Shown piece by piece: positions 12,924 through 20,005 of a stretch of DNA of 20,005 nt. Position 1 is the first letter of the stretch, and every line of letters starts with the position of its first letter. A program made the position numbers and the translations under genes. The notes under the pieces are model-generated. The model did not search any database. It was not told the origin of the DNA and saw only the letters and a list, made by a program, of their open reading frames with translations. Source of the stretch: a virus. Location of the stretch: the IMG/VR virus record IMGVR_UViG_3300013136_000057, positions 1 through 20,005 of that record; one strand, written 5' to 3'.

Positions 12924-13226
12924 TTATGTGCCGGACGTTGTCACGGCGATGGATGCTGTCGTTGCGTCGCTGAACGTCACCGTGCCTCCGGTTACCGCGC
13001 CGTCGGTCGTGATCAGCTCGATGGCTGCCACCGATAATCCGTCCGCGCCGTCCGCGCCAGCGGCACCGGCCGCGCCATCTTCACCGTCAGCGGGCGCTGT
13101 ATAGTTTTCCGCGACCTTTTCGATCGCCTCCGCGATGTCGTTGGCGTCTATGTCCTCTGCCGTAGTTTCGCCGCCGGCAAACGTCGCCGCCAGTCCCTTA
13201 ATTGCACTTACGATGTCTTGGGCCGT
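12924..13226 (-). CDS. Collagen-like head-fibre-type protein with apparent ACG start
   Basis: This 100-codon frame has no ATG, GTG or TTG near its ribosome site. An in-frame TGA lies 6 bases upstream, and an AGGAGG motif (13235-13240) lies exactly 8 bases before an ACG at 13224-13226. With ACG read as Met, the protein begins MAQDIVSAIKGLAATFAGGE and continues with a helical DANDIAEAIEKVAENY. Five Gly-x-x triplets follow (residues 48-63, GEDGAAGAAGADGADG), then a strand-rich C-terminal part ending TTASIAVTTSGT. Collagen-like triplets followed by a small beta domain are seen in phage head-fibre and decoration proteins. Its place directly after the capsid gene agrees. ACG may be a true rare start or a mutated ATG. 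Confidence 0.72.
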   Translation of the reverse strand, partial: TAQDIVSAIKGLAATFAGGETTAEDIDANDIAEAIEKVAENYTAPADGEDGAAGAAGADGADGLSVAAIELITTDGAVTGGTVTFSDATTASIAVTTSGT

Positions 13227-13262
13227 TTTTCACACCTCCTGTGCTGGCCCTGGTTGCAAGTA

Positions 13263-14399
13263 TTACTTGCACACCAGGTATTTGATCGCCTCCGGGAGCG
13301 TCAGGCCGCCGTCGAGCCGCTGGGTCGACAGAAATCCGACCTGACCATATTCCGCATATCGTTCCGTGAGCCGCTGGGTGTAGATGCCCAGCCGGAGCCC
13401 GATTTTGTAATACTTGAAGTTGCCAAACAGGATCGCCTTGGCCCCGGTCGTCAGCGCGGGCATATATTCGCTCGCTTTCATCGGCTTGCCGAGCAGCCGG
13501 TCGGGATCGCCCTCGGTAAGGCTGGGCTTGAATATAAACTGGTTCGAGCTGTCCTGCAGCGTCATGATTGACAGCAGGGCACCGTCCGAAATCAGCCAGG
13601 AGCCCTTGGCCCTGTACGGGCGTCTAACCCCCGTAAAGAGGCCGGCGATGTCGTTGTAGTTGAACGACCCGGTCACGCTGGAAGTCACCCCAAAGGAGGC
13701 GGAAACTGCCGCGCCGCGAGGCACACCGGAGGCCGTGCCGTTGATGAAAGAATCTTCCGCCAGGAGGCCCATCTGCAGGCCCGTGTCCTGTCCGATGTAT
13801 GCCGCGATGTCGAATGCGCTATCCTGGATTAATTCCACGGAGGCTTTAACCAGGGCGCCGAGCTTTTTCGCTTTCAGCGTAACCGCGCTGAAGGAAACCG
13901 TGGAGCCGGTGATCGCCGCCGCTTCTTCTACCCAGTACGCCGTGGAATTGCTCGCCCCGACCGGGATGTCCATTGACTGTTCGCCCAGGTTCATCACGTC
14001 GGCCAGCTGCAGCATGACGCTCGCGTCATACTCGGCCGCGATGATGGCGTTGTACAAGTCCTTGGGAACCAAGACCGCCGCGGATCCCGTTGCGGTGCTC
14101 ACGTCATTCGAGATTTTAAGCCCCTGGGGAATGCCGGACCGCAGGAAGTTTGCAAACTTCGTGAGCTCGTCCATGCTCGGATTTGCGGCCGCGAATTTTT
14201 CAGCCTGGTCCTCGATGGCTTCCGCCTCCCGCATTGCGTCGATCTGCTCGCCCAAGGATTTAATCTCGGCCGTGACATTGTTAAACTTCACGGCTGCATC
14301 GGCATCCATGGCCTTGCCGCCGGCTGCTTCCACCATCGCCTGCATGTTTTTCACGGCATCGTGGCGTTTGGAAACAAGTTCGTCTAAAATTCTGCTCAT
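13263..14399 (-). CDS. Major capsid protein, HK97 fold
   Basis: The 378-aa protein has an N-terminal helical region (about 1-75, with SRILDELVSKRHDAVKNMQA and EIKSLGEQIDAM) that serves as the delta/scaffold domain removed on maturation. It continues with the HK97 core: VLVPKDLYNAIIAAEYDASV, DIPVGASNSTAYWVEEAAAI, LKAKKLGALVKASVELIQDS, AEDSFINGTASGVPRGA and GDPDRLLGKPM. No separate scaffold gene is present, which fits a delta-domain capsid. An AAAGGAG site lies 8 bases before the ATG, and the start overlaps the protease stop by 4 bases. Confidence 0.96.
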   Translation of the reverse strand: MSRILDELVSKRHDAVKNMQAMVEAAGGKAMDADAAVKFNNVTAEIKSLGEQIDAMREAEAIEDQAEKFAAANPSMDELTKFANFLRSGIPQGLKISNDVSTATGSAAVLVPKDLYNAIIAAEYDASVMLQLADVMNLGEQSMDIPVGASNSTAYWVEEAAAITGSTVSFSAVTLKAKKLGALVKASVELIQDSAFDIAAYIGQDTGLQMGLLAEDSFINGTASGVPRGAAVSASFGVTSSVTGSFNYNDIAGLFTGVRRPYRAKGSWLISDGALLSIMTLQDSSNQFIFKPSLTEGDPDRLLGKPMKASEYMPALTTGAKAILFGNFKYYKIGLRLGIYTQRLTERYAEYGQVGFLSTQRLDGGLTLPEAIKYLVCK

Positions 14400-15265
14400 T
14401 TCATACTCTCCTTTATCGAATAAAATTCCGCCATGTAGGCGTAGTCCTGTAAACCCTCGGTATCGGGCTCACTCCCTCCGCCTGCCGGCGGTTCTTCCTC
14501 TGTTCCGCCTGCAGGCGGTTCACCCTCGGGCGGCATCTCCTCGGCCGCTTGCGCGGCCGTCGTGCCGTCCTTGTTGTCCAGCTTGTCTATCAGTTCTTGC
14601 GGCAAAACACGCGGCGCCATGGCGCTGTAGGCCGCGCGCATGCGTGTTTTAAGGGTGTTCAATAGCTGGGGCCCCGGCTGCGGTTCGTCGTCTGCAAACA
14701 TGATCTCGTCGATCAGTTTCATGCCGAGCGCCTCCTGGGCGTCGTACCACGATTCGTGGTCCATGATGTCTTTTATCGTTTTGTCGTCGAGGCCGGTCCT
14801 GGCCTTATAAGCTGAAGCGCACGCCTTGTTGACGGTCTGCAGAATCTCCGCGGAATGCTGCATCACCCGATAGTCGCCCTCGCTCCTGGTCGACGCGTTG
14901 TGAATCATCATCAGCGCCGTCGGGGACATGAACAGTTTCCCGGGATCCGCGCCCATCGCTATGACCGACGCGGCCGATGCTGCCATTCCCTCAATCTTGA
15001 CAGTGACCGCGCCGGCATAGTCCCGCAGCTCCGTGTATATCTGCGACGCTGCTACGTAATCCCCGCCGGGGCTGTCAATCCGCACGACGATGGGCGCTCC
15101 GCCCATCATGTCCAGCACGTCGTTGACGTCGCCGGGGCAGATGGCCGGCCATCCGAACCAGTCATATACCGGTTTCCAGTCATTGGAAACAATTTCGGCG
15201 TCGATTCGTATCTCGGCGCCGCTTTCGTTTCGTATCAAATTCTTAATAAGCAAGTTCCTAATCAT
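14396..15265 (-). CDS. ClpP-type prohead protease
   Basis: The 289-aa protein has a ClpP-fold domain (about 17-190). It includes DSPGGDYVAA (64-73), IEGMAASAASVIAMGAD with catalytic Ser97, MMIHNAST with His122, and MDHESWYDAQEALGMKLIDE, in which Asp169 is the probable third catalytic residue. Residues about 192-289 form an acidic, Pro/Gly-rich extension with repeated PPAGG motifs. The protease matures the procapsid by cutting the capsid delta domain and itself. The acidic tail may serve in assembly. It lies between portal and capsid with a 4-base overlap to the capsid gene, the standard HK97 order. Confidence 0.94.
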   Translation of the reverse strand: MIRNLLIKNLIRNESGAEIRIDAEIVSNDWKPVYDWFGWPAICPGDVNDVLDMMGGAPIVVRIDSPGGDYVAASQIYTELRDYAGAVTVKIEGMAASAASVIAMGADPGKLFMSPTALMMIHNASTRSEGDYRVMQHSAEILQTVNKACASAYKARTGLDDKTIKDIMDHESWYDAQEALGMKLIDEIMFADDEPQPGPQLLNTLKTRMRAAYSAMAPRVLPQELIDKLDNKDGTTAAQAAEEMPPEGEPPAGGTEEEPPAGGGSEPDTEGLQDYAYMAEFYSIKESMK

Positions 15266-15268
15266 GAA

Positions 15269-16498
15269 TTAGGCCCCCTCTCCAAGTTTCCGCATGTTCA
15301 GCGGGACGTAGTGGTCATCCCCGCCCGGCACCTCCGGGAGGTTCTCTTTCGCGCGGACCTCGTTAATGGACAGCCATCCGTTGGCCAGGGCTTTCGCGTA
15401 TGCCTCGAACCGGTCCGTCTGTCGGCCGCGGAGCATCACGTTGAGGTCTGCCTCGATGTATGTGCCCGCTTCCCGCTCGCTCGGGAATATAAGCGCCTGG
15501 GCAGCCGCCTGCTCGATGTTTTTTATCCATGGCATCAGCGTGTCCTGGGCGAAGCTCAAATTCATTTCTTCGATGTTGTTCCACGTCGCCCGGTCCAGGT
15601 CCATTATTTTGTGGGGAGGCACGTTAAAAAATCGCGCCATCTCAGTCACCTGGAATTTGCGCGATTCTATCATCTGTCCCTCGATCGGCGGGCTGGAAAC
15701 CTTTTCGTATTTCATGCCCTCCTCCAGCAGCATGAGCCGCTGGGATTTTCCGAGCCCGGAATACGCTGCGCGGATCTCCGATTTGAATGCTTTTTCCTGG
15801 TCCTCATTCAGCCCGCCCTTGTAGGTGATCACCCCGGGCGGGTGTGTGCCGTTTGCGAAATACTCACTTGCGTATTCCTCCGCGGCGATGGCCAGGCCCA
15901 GGACCTCACGCAGTAGTGATATGGGCTGGTATGCAATGAAGCCGTCCGTGGCCAGGCCCGGTATCTCGATCACCTGGTTGTATTTCAGCGCGTAGGCTTC
16001 CATCCCATCCATCTGCACCACGTACTCCGGCCGGAGCGTCCGGCGGTCTATCTTCTTTGTCACGTACTTGCTGGGTATCGGATAAAGCGCGACCGGCTTT
16101 CCGCTCTTACGGACCACTTCGATGTACCCGGCTTCCGTGAGCAGCGCGTTGGCCATAACGATGCGCCAGCCCCGGTATGCGGTCAGATAGTCATTCCATT
16201 CGACGTTCATCAGCTTGTGGGCCGGGTGCTTCTTGTCTTTGTCCCTGCCGCCTTTGTCGTTGGTTTTAAAAATGCCCCACGACAAACACCCGACGGCCGC
16301 CGATATCACGTTTACACACGCGTATGCGGCCGAAACCTGAAGCGCGTTATCCCGTGTCACGGTGATTCCGCTCTTGCTGGCCTGCCCGCCCAGGGCGGAC
16401 ATCAGCCAGGCTTCCGGGTCGGTTATCGTGGAAAACAAATTTTTAATAAAACGACCGGCTCGCACAAAGCCGGACCGAATTGCATTAGTGAATCTCAA
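15269..16498 (-). CDS. Portal protein, HK97 family
   Basis: Landmarks are SKSGITVTRDNALQVSAAYACVN, WNDYLTAYRGWRIVMANAL, EYVVQMDGMEAYALKYNQVI, YFANGTHPPGVI, RKFQVTEMARFFNVPPHKI and LSINEVRAKENLPEVPGGDD, all typical of the Phage_portal/HK97 family. Twelve copies form the DNA entry ring at one capsid vertex. The frame is open to a GTG at 16505-16507, but that codon overlaps the AGGAGG ribosome site. The TTG at 16496-16498 lies exactly 8 bases downstream of it, so I choose TTG (409 aa); the longer GTG form would have 412 aa. Confidence 0.95.
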   Translation of the reverse strand: MRFTNAIRSGFVRAGRFIKNLFSTITDPEAWLMSALGGQASKSGITVTRDNALQVSAAYACVNVISAAVGCLSWGIFKTNDKGGRDKDKKHPAHKLMNVEWNDYLTAYRGWRIVMANALLTEAGYIEVVRKSGKPVALYPIPSKYVTKKIDRRTLRPEYVVQMDGMEAYALKYNQVIEIPGLATDGFIAYQPISLLREVLGLAIAAEEYASEYFANGTHPPGVITYKGGLNEDQEKAFKSEIRAAYSGLGKSQRLMLLEEGMKYEKVSSPPIEGQMIESRKFQVTEMARFFNVPPHKIMDLDRATWNNIEEMNLSFAQDTLMPWIKNIEQAAAQALIFPSEREAGTYIEADLNVMLRGRQTDRFEAYAKALANGWLSINEVRAKENLPEVPGGDDHYVPLNMRKLGEGA

Positions 16499-16510
16499 AT
16501 GTCGCACCTC

Positions 16511-18079
16511 CTAAACCGTGATAATTCCGCGGCGCTCGTATACGCTGCCCGGGGTGCCCTCGTTCTTGATCAGCACGTACATGGCGTTTATCATGGCCAC
16601 CGTGAGGTCAATCCTGCCGGTGCTGCGTATTTTCTGCGGTTTGTAGTTTTCGTTGCCGTCCATGACCACCTTTGTGTTCCCGAAGCACCAGCGTGCCAGC
16701 GGGTTTGCGCCGTGCTTCAGTTTTCCGATGCGGAGCAGGCGCTCGATCTCTTTCATGGTCGGGGACATGGCGGATATGTTCTGTCGGACCTCGGTCAGCT
16801 CGATTGGCCTTTCCTCCCGCATTAAATCCTGGCGCAGTTTCTCGGCGCCCCACGGGTCGTTCCCGTGCTCTTTGATTTTGTACACACCGTTTTGCCGCAC
16901 GATTGTGGCCCGGATGAAATCGTAATCGATCACATCGCCCGGCGTGGCGTGGAGATACCCCCCGCGCACCCACCTGCTGAACGGGACCTTGTCGTCGCGC
17001 TCCCGCTGCCGCATGCCGTCCTCCGGCATGAATGCTTCGAAAAGCACATAGAAAAACGGCAGGCCCTCCTGGGGCGGGAAAACGTAAGCGAGCCCGCTTA
17101 AGTCGACCACACTTGAAAGGTCCAGCCCCGCGTAGCAGCGCTTCCCGATCAAGTCCTCCAGCTTGACGTCCTCGGTGTTTTGGTCCCAAAGCGTAAGCGG
17201 AAGCCAGGACGCGGCCTTGTTGGCCATCCATTGGTTCAGCCGCAACCACCGGAACAGTCTTTCCTCCGCTTCGCTATTGCGGGCGCCGATGGCCGCCTGC
17301 CGCACCTTTTCGATGTCGATCGTGTATCCCAGCGACGGGTTTAGCCTATACCACAGCGCTTCGTCGTAAATGTCGCCCTCAAAATCGGGCTCCAGGCCCC
17401 ATATTTTGCAATACCAACGCGGATCCACGAGCTCTCCGGCGATAATTTTCCGGGCTTTTTCGTGTATTTCCCAGCCGATGCTCGTCCGATCGGGGTCGTC
17501 GCCGGCCGTAGTGATCACGTACCACATCGGTTCGGTCCGCGAATCGCCCGAATTTCCGGTCATAACGTCCCATAATTCGCGGTTAGGCTGCGCGTGTATC
17601 TCGTCAAAAATGACGCACGACACATTTAAACCGTGCTTCGTGGGCGCTTCCGCGGCCAAAACTTTATAAATCGAGCCCGTGAGCCGGTCGTGAATCTCTT
17701 TCCTGGACCGCAGTACCTTGGCCCGCTTCTTTAGCATCGGGTTTTGGTCGATCATCGCGCACGCGACATCAAACACAAGGGACGCCTGCTGCTTGTCCCC
17801 CGCACACCCGTATATCTCGCCCATCACCTCTCCATCTGCGAACAGGTGATATAAAGCGATGGCGGCTCCCAGCTCACTCTTGCCGTTTTTCTTGGGAATC
17901 TCCAGGTAGATATACTGGTATTGTCGGAGCCCGTGCTCGTTTAGTGTGCCGTAAGCCTCCGCGATCGTGTCGTACTGCCACGGTAAAAGCTCGAATGGCT
18001 TTCCGGCCCACCGGCCCTTTGTATGCTTGAGCTGCTGTATAAAATCGATTGTATACAGCGCGAGGTCATTGCTGAACAT
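16511..18079 (-). CDS. Terminase large subunit (Terminase_1, HK97 type)
   Basis: The 522-aa packaging motor has an adenine-binding WQYDT segment (34-38), a Walker A-like EIPKKNGKSE (60-69), Walker B VIFDE (156-160), and coupling motif VITTAGDD (188-195). A C-terminal RNase-H-like nuclease starts at YAGLDLSSVVDLSG, where Asp320 is the first metal ligand. It pumps DNA into the procapsid through the portal and cuts the concatemer. Its start overlaps the small subunit by 14 bases, and the portal gene follows within about 12 bases. Confidence 0.96.
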   Translation of the reverse strand: MFSNDLALYTIDFIQQLKHTKGRWAGKPFELLPWQYDTIAEAYGTLNEHGLRQYQYIYLEIPKKNGKSELGAAIALYHLFADGEVMGEIYGCAGDKQQASLVFDVACAMIDQNPMLKKRAKVLRSRKEIHDRLTGSIYKVLAAEAPTKHGLNVSCVIFDEIHAQPNRELWDVMTGNSGDSRTEPMWYVITTAGDDPDRTSIGWEIHEKARKIIAGELVDPRWYCKIWGLEPDFEGDIYDEALWYRLNPSLGYTIDIEKVRQAAIGARNSEAEERLFRWLRLNQWMANKAASWLPLTLWDQNTEDVKLEDLIGKRCYAGLDLSSVVDLSGLAYVFPPQEGLPFFYVLFEAFMPEDGMRQRERDDKVPFSRWVRGGYLHATPGDVIDYDFIRATIVRQNGVYKIKEHGNDPWGAEKLRQDLMREERPIELTEVRQNISAMSPTMKEIERLLRIGKLKHGANPLARWCFGNTKVVMDGNENYKPQKIRSTGRIDLTVAMINAMYVLIKNEGTPGSVYERRGIITV

Positions 18080-18587
18080 TGACCTTTGGCTTTCCTCGGT
18101 TTAGCAGCAGGCCCATGGGATCATTATCCGCTTCCTTTTCCCGGGCCATGCCGAGCCGCGCCCGGCCGACCGGGGACATGCACAGCTGCTCCGCCAGCCG
18201 GATGATGTTCTTTATCTGCCGGTCCATTACGGTGATGTACGGGCTTTGCACTATCTTCCCGTCGACCAGGCCCGCGACCGGGTGGAGCCCCTCCGCCTGT
18301 TTGCGTTGGGCCTCTTTGTATATGGACACCGCCTCGCAATATGCCATAAGAACCGACACGTCCAGGTCGTTGATCACCTCGGAATCAAGCTCCCGGTATA
18401 ATTTAATAACCCGGTGCCATTCCCTTTGGGCCTCTTTGCTTAATCCACTTGGCATCTTCAGCTTTGCGCTGCAGCCCTTGGGCGTATTGTCCTCCCTGGT
18501 TGTTTGTTCCTCCTGGGTAAGGTGCCGGGTAGAATTGTCCACCAAATGAAAAGGACGGGGCTTCCGGCCTCCGCCATTGTTACTCAT
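18066..18587 (-). CDS. Terminase small subunit, P27 family
   Basis: The 173-aa protein has the P27-type layout: a Gly/Arg-rich N-terminus (GGGRKPRPFHLV), PSGLSKEAQREWHRVIKLYREL, NDLDVSVLMAYCEAVSIYKE, SPYITVMDRQIKNIIRLAEQ and LCMSPVGRARLGM. It binds the packaging start site and regulates the large subunit. The start codon overlaps the stop of the methyltransferase gene (ATGAGTAA), implying coupling to that gene. An apparent frameshift upstream could therefore affect its translation unless independent initiation occurs. Confidence 0.94.
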   Translation of the reverse strand: MSNNGGGRKPRPFHLVDNSTRHLTQEEQTTREDNTPKGCSAKLKMPSGLSKEAQREWHRVIKLYRELDSEVINDLDVSVLMAYCEAVSIYKEAQRKQAEGLHPVAGLVDGKIVQSPYITVMDRQIKNIIRLAEQLCMSPVGRARLGMAREKEADNDPMGLLLNRGKPKVNVQQ

Positions 18588-19059
18588 CTAATTTCACCGC
18601 CTTTTGCCCCGTGAATTTCTCCCATCTATCGATGATAACGTCTGAATATTTCGGGTCGAATTCCATCATGTAGCACGCCCGGCCCAGCTGCTCGCATGCG
18701 ATCGCCGTGGATCCGCTGCCCCCGAACAAGTCCAGCACCAGGTCCCCGGGCTTGCTGCTGTTTTTTATAAGCCGCCCGAGCAGTTTGATGGGCTTCATTG
18801 TCGGGTGCTCTGCGTTCCTGGCCGGGCGGTCCTCATGGATTACGGTTGATGCCGGGCCCGGTTCGAGCAGCTCTTTGAGAAGCTCTTTCATCTCCGTTTT
18901 CTTGAGCTTGTTTATATCGATGCGGTCCTCGAATACCGTCGTTTGCCGCCGGTCGTCTATGAAGTAATGCGCGGCGCCGTTCTTCCACCCGTACAGGCAC
19001 GGTTCGTGCCTCCACTGGTAATCCTGCCGCCCAAGCACGAGCGCGTTCTTTACCCACAC
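18580..19059 (-). CDS. DNA methyltransferase, C-terminal half (split by frameshift)
   Basis: The 159 residues from the first possible start (GTG) hold the second half of a beta-class DNA methyltransferase: KNALVLGRQDYQWRHEPCLY, HPTMKPIKLLGRLIKNSSKP, and the S-adenosylmethionine-binding motif DLFGGSGSTAIACEQLGR. The same frame stays open upstream as GGYDLRQCLVW, which joins naturally to the upstream ORF if one base is restored near 19080-19087. There is no ribosome site at the GTG. I therefore read this as the 3' part of one broken gene (18580-19835, 418 aa if repaired) rather than a separate gene. Confidence 0.85.
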   Translation of the reverse strand: MWVKNALVLGRQDYQWRHEPCLYGWKNGAAHYFIDDRRQTTVFEDRIDINKLKKTEMKELLKELLEPGPASTVIHEDRPARNAEHPTMKPIKLLGRLIKNSSKPGDLVLDLFGGSGSTAIACEQLGRACYMMEFDPKYSDVIIDRWEKFTGQKAVKLDE

Positions 19060-19835
19060 CAGGCACTGCCGTAAATCGTAGCCGCCTCCCGGAATGCCCG
19101 GCGGAAATTGTATCCCTCGCTGTCCGCGTGAAAAACATACGCCGCGGCGCCCTGCCTGGAATGTTCGTTCATCTGCCGGAATGCGGCGGTCAGAAATTCT
19201 AAAAACTGGACGTCCTCCATCTTGTCGTTTTCAATGCGGAGGCGCGCCGGTGTCCCGCCCTGGTAGTCCACGTTGTATGGCGGGTCCGTCAGGGCCAGGT
19301 CTGCCCGCGCGAAAGCCATTAGCTTTTTCACGGCCTCCGGGCTGGTCGCGTCCCCGCACATTAACCGGTGCGCGCCGAGCTGGAAAATTTCCCCGCGTTT
19401 TGACTTGGGGTTCTTGGGCGGATCCGGCTCGTAGTTGTCCTCCTGCACGTCGGTCTGCTCGGTGTATTCGTCAAATCCGAATGCCTCCATGTGGAAGTCG
19501 GCCGCGACAGATTTTAGGAGCTCGTCGAGCTTTATGTTGTCCCAGGCGCCCTGCGCTTTATTGACGGCCATGTTCGCCGCCTTTTCGGTCTGCTCGTCAA
19601 AGTCGACCACGACGCATTCGATCTCGGTGCGGCCCTCCGCGGTTAAAATTTTGAACCGCTGGTGTCCCCCGACAAGGTTGCCGGTCCTCTCGTTCCATAT
19701 GATCGGGTCGATGTACCCGAAGGTGTCCAGGCTGTTTTTTATGTGCTGGTATTCCTTATCGGTCTGCTTGAGGTCTTTCCTGGGGTTGTATGCTGCCGGT
19801 TTTATCCGGTCGACCGGTATCTTTTCAATTTTCAT
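19050..19835 (-). CDS. ParB-domain DNA adenine methyltransferase, N-terminal part (frameshifted)
   Basis: Residues 1-110 form a ParB/Srx-like N-terminal domain with IPVDRIKPAAYNPRKDL, a NLVGGHQRFKIL motif and KAANMAVNKAQGAWD. From about residue 150 the methyltransferase begins: RGEIFQLGAHRLMCGDATS and the catalytic motif IV, DPPYNVDYQGG. DPPY before FGGSG is the beta-class order, and DPPY with Asn after it suggests N6-adenine methylation. The frame then runs through YNFRRAFREA and fails in about a dozen unrelated residues ending AWCG. ParB-methylase fusions are common in Firmicutes phages next to terminase genes. A CGGAG site lies 8 bases before the ATG. The break may be real or a sequence error. 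Confidence 0.88.
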   Translation of the reverse strand: MKIEKIPVDRIKPAAYNPRKDLKQTDKEYQHIKNSLDTFGYIDPIIWNERTGNLVGGHQRFKILTAEGRTEIECVVVDFDEQTEKAANMAVNKAQGAWDNIKLDELLKSVAADFHMEAFGFDEYTEQTDVQEDNYEPDPPKNPKSKRGEIFQLGAHRLMCGDATSPEAVKKLMAFARADLALTDPPYNVDYQGGTPARLRIENDKMEDVQFLEFLTAAFRQMNEHSRQGAAAYVFHADSEGYNFRRAFREAATIYGSAWCG

Positions 19836-19945
19836 TTTTCAAACTCCGAAATTATAATTTTTGGGGCTTCCAAATAAAATTCGGAAAAACGAAAAAAATT
19901 CGCGCGTGTGTGCCCCTGCCGTTCCCCCGTTGTTCTATAGAAAGT
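19836..19945. other. Short A/T-rich intergenic region upstream of the methyltransferase
   Basis: This stretch of about 110 bases is much more A/T-rich at its left end than its surroundings and has repeated AAAATTCG-like motifs on the plus strand (about 19876-19902). On the minus strand a TATAAT is present at 19851-19856, but it is too close to the ribosome site and lacks a convincing -35. It may hold a weak promoter or a packaging/binding site; nothing firm can be called. Confidence 0.35.
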
Positions 19946-20005
19946 TTAGACCCCCCTCTCCCCCTGCAGCTGCTCCAGGTATCGATGCTTCAGCTCGTAA
20001 TAATC
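19946..20005 (-). CDS. C-terminal end of an upstream gene (partial)
   Basis: A minus-strand frame enters from beyond the window and ends with TAA at 19946-19948. It encodes DYYELKHRYLEQLQGERGV, a charged amphipathic helix. In comparable phages the gene before the methyltransferase or terminase is often a small regulator or an HNH protein. Nineteen residues are too few to choose, so the identity is unknown. Confidence 0.5.
   Translation of the reverse strand, partial: DYYELKHRYLEQLQGERGV

Noticed and set aside
13226-13233. GTG at 13231-13233 as the start of the head-fibre-like gene, with a frameshift in the A5 run
   Set aside because: That GTG is only one base from AGGAGG and its frame stops after 11 codons. 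Using ACG needs no frameshift and has ideal spacing.
14855-15916. Plus-strand open frame of 353 codons
   Set aside because: It lies opposite the protease and portal genes, both of which have clear family motifs. Its Arg/His/Val-rich composition is that of a shadow frame.
19851-19856. TATAAT on the minus strand before the methyltransferase
   Set aside because: It is only 16 bases from the ATG, would start transcription within the ribosome site, and has no -35 element at 17 bp.

Overview
The window is the left end and late (structural and lysis) module of a tailed-phage genome, most likely a prophage in a GC-rich member of the Clostridia/Firmicutes. The evidence for the host is the HK97-type Firmicutes siphophage gene order, a phi-LC3-like holin, an XkdX-type small protein, strong AGGAGG ribosome binding sites, and a tRNA with an encoded CCA end. 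Every virion, packaging and lysis gene lies on the minus strand and is read from right to left. Only one gene, at the extreme left, is on the plus strand.

The left edge (21-82, minus) is the 3' half of a tRNA-Leu with anticodon TAA: anticodon arm, variable arm, T arm and CCA. The 5' half is missing and is replaced by phage-like repeat DNA. This is what a duplicated attachment core looks like after integration into a tRNA gene, so the phage body runs rightwards from about 83. The intact tRNA and the integrase would then be at the other end, outside the window. The flank (94-208) holds several sets of 10-bp direct repeats. Next comes a plus-strand lipoprotein gene with its own promoter, a good candidate for a lysogenic-conversion gene, which converges on the late operon at a strong two-way terminator (607-645).

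In order of transcription (right to left) the late operon encodes: the tail of an unidentified gene; a ParB-domain DNA adenine methyltransferase that is split by an apparent one-base deletion; small and large terminase subunits; portal; ClpP-type prohead protease; major capsid protein; a small collagen-like head-fibre-type protein that appears to use an ACG start; a strong hairpin; two translationally coupled GT-A glycosyltransferases; gp6-like connector; head-closure adaptor; tail-terminator-like protein; HK97 gp10-like protein; major tail protein; another hairpin; a gpG/gpGT chaperone pair with an A AAA AAC slippery site for -1 frameshifting; tape measure (1050 aa); Dit; Tal/hub-like protein; a fibre/baseplate protein; a poly-glycine adhesin-like protein; a small tail-associated protein; an XkdX-like 45-aa protein not visible as a long ORF; an amidase endolysin with a Pro/Glu-rich tail; a membrane-anchored small protein; and a holin.

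Together these make a long non-contractile tail (siphovirus morphology) on an HK97-fold capsid. The most interesting points are the glycosyltransferase pair embedded between head and connector genes next to a collagen-like surface protein, the recoding signal in the tail chaperone, the ACG start, the broken methyltransferase, and the repeat-rich attachment flank. Replication, regulation and integration genes are not in the window.
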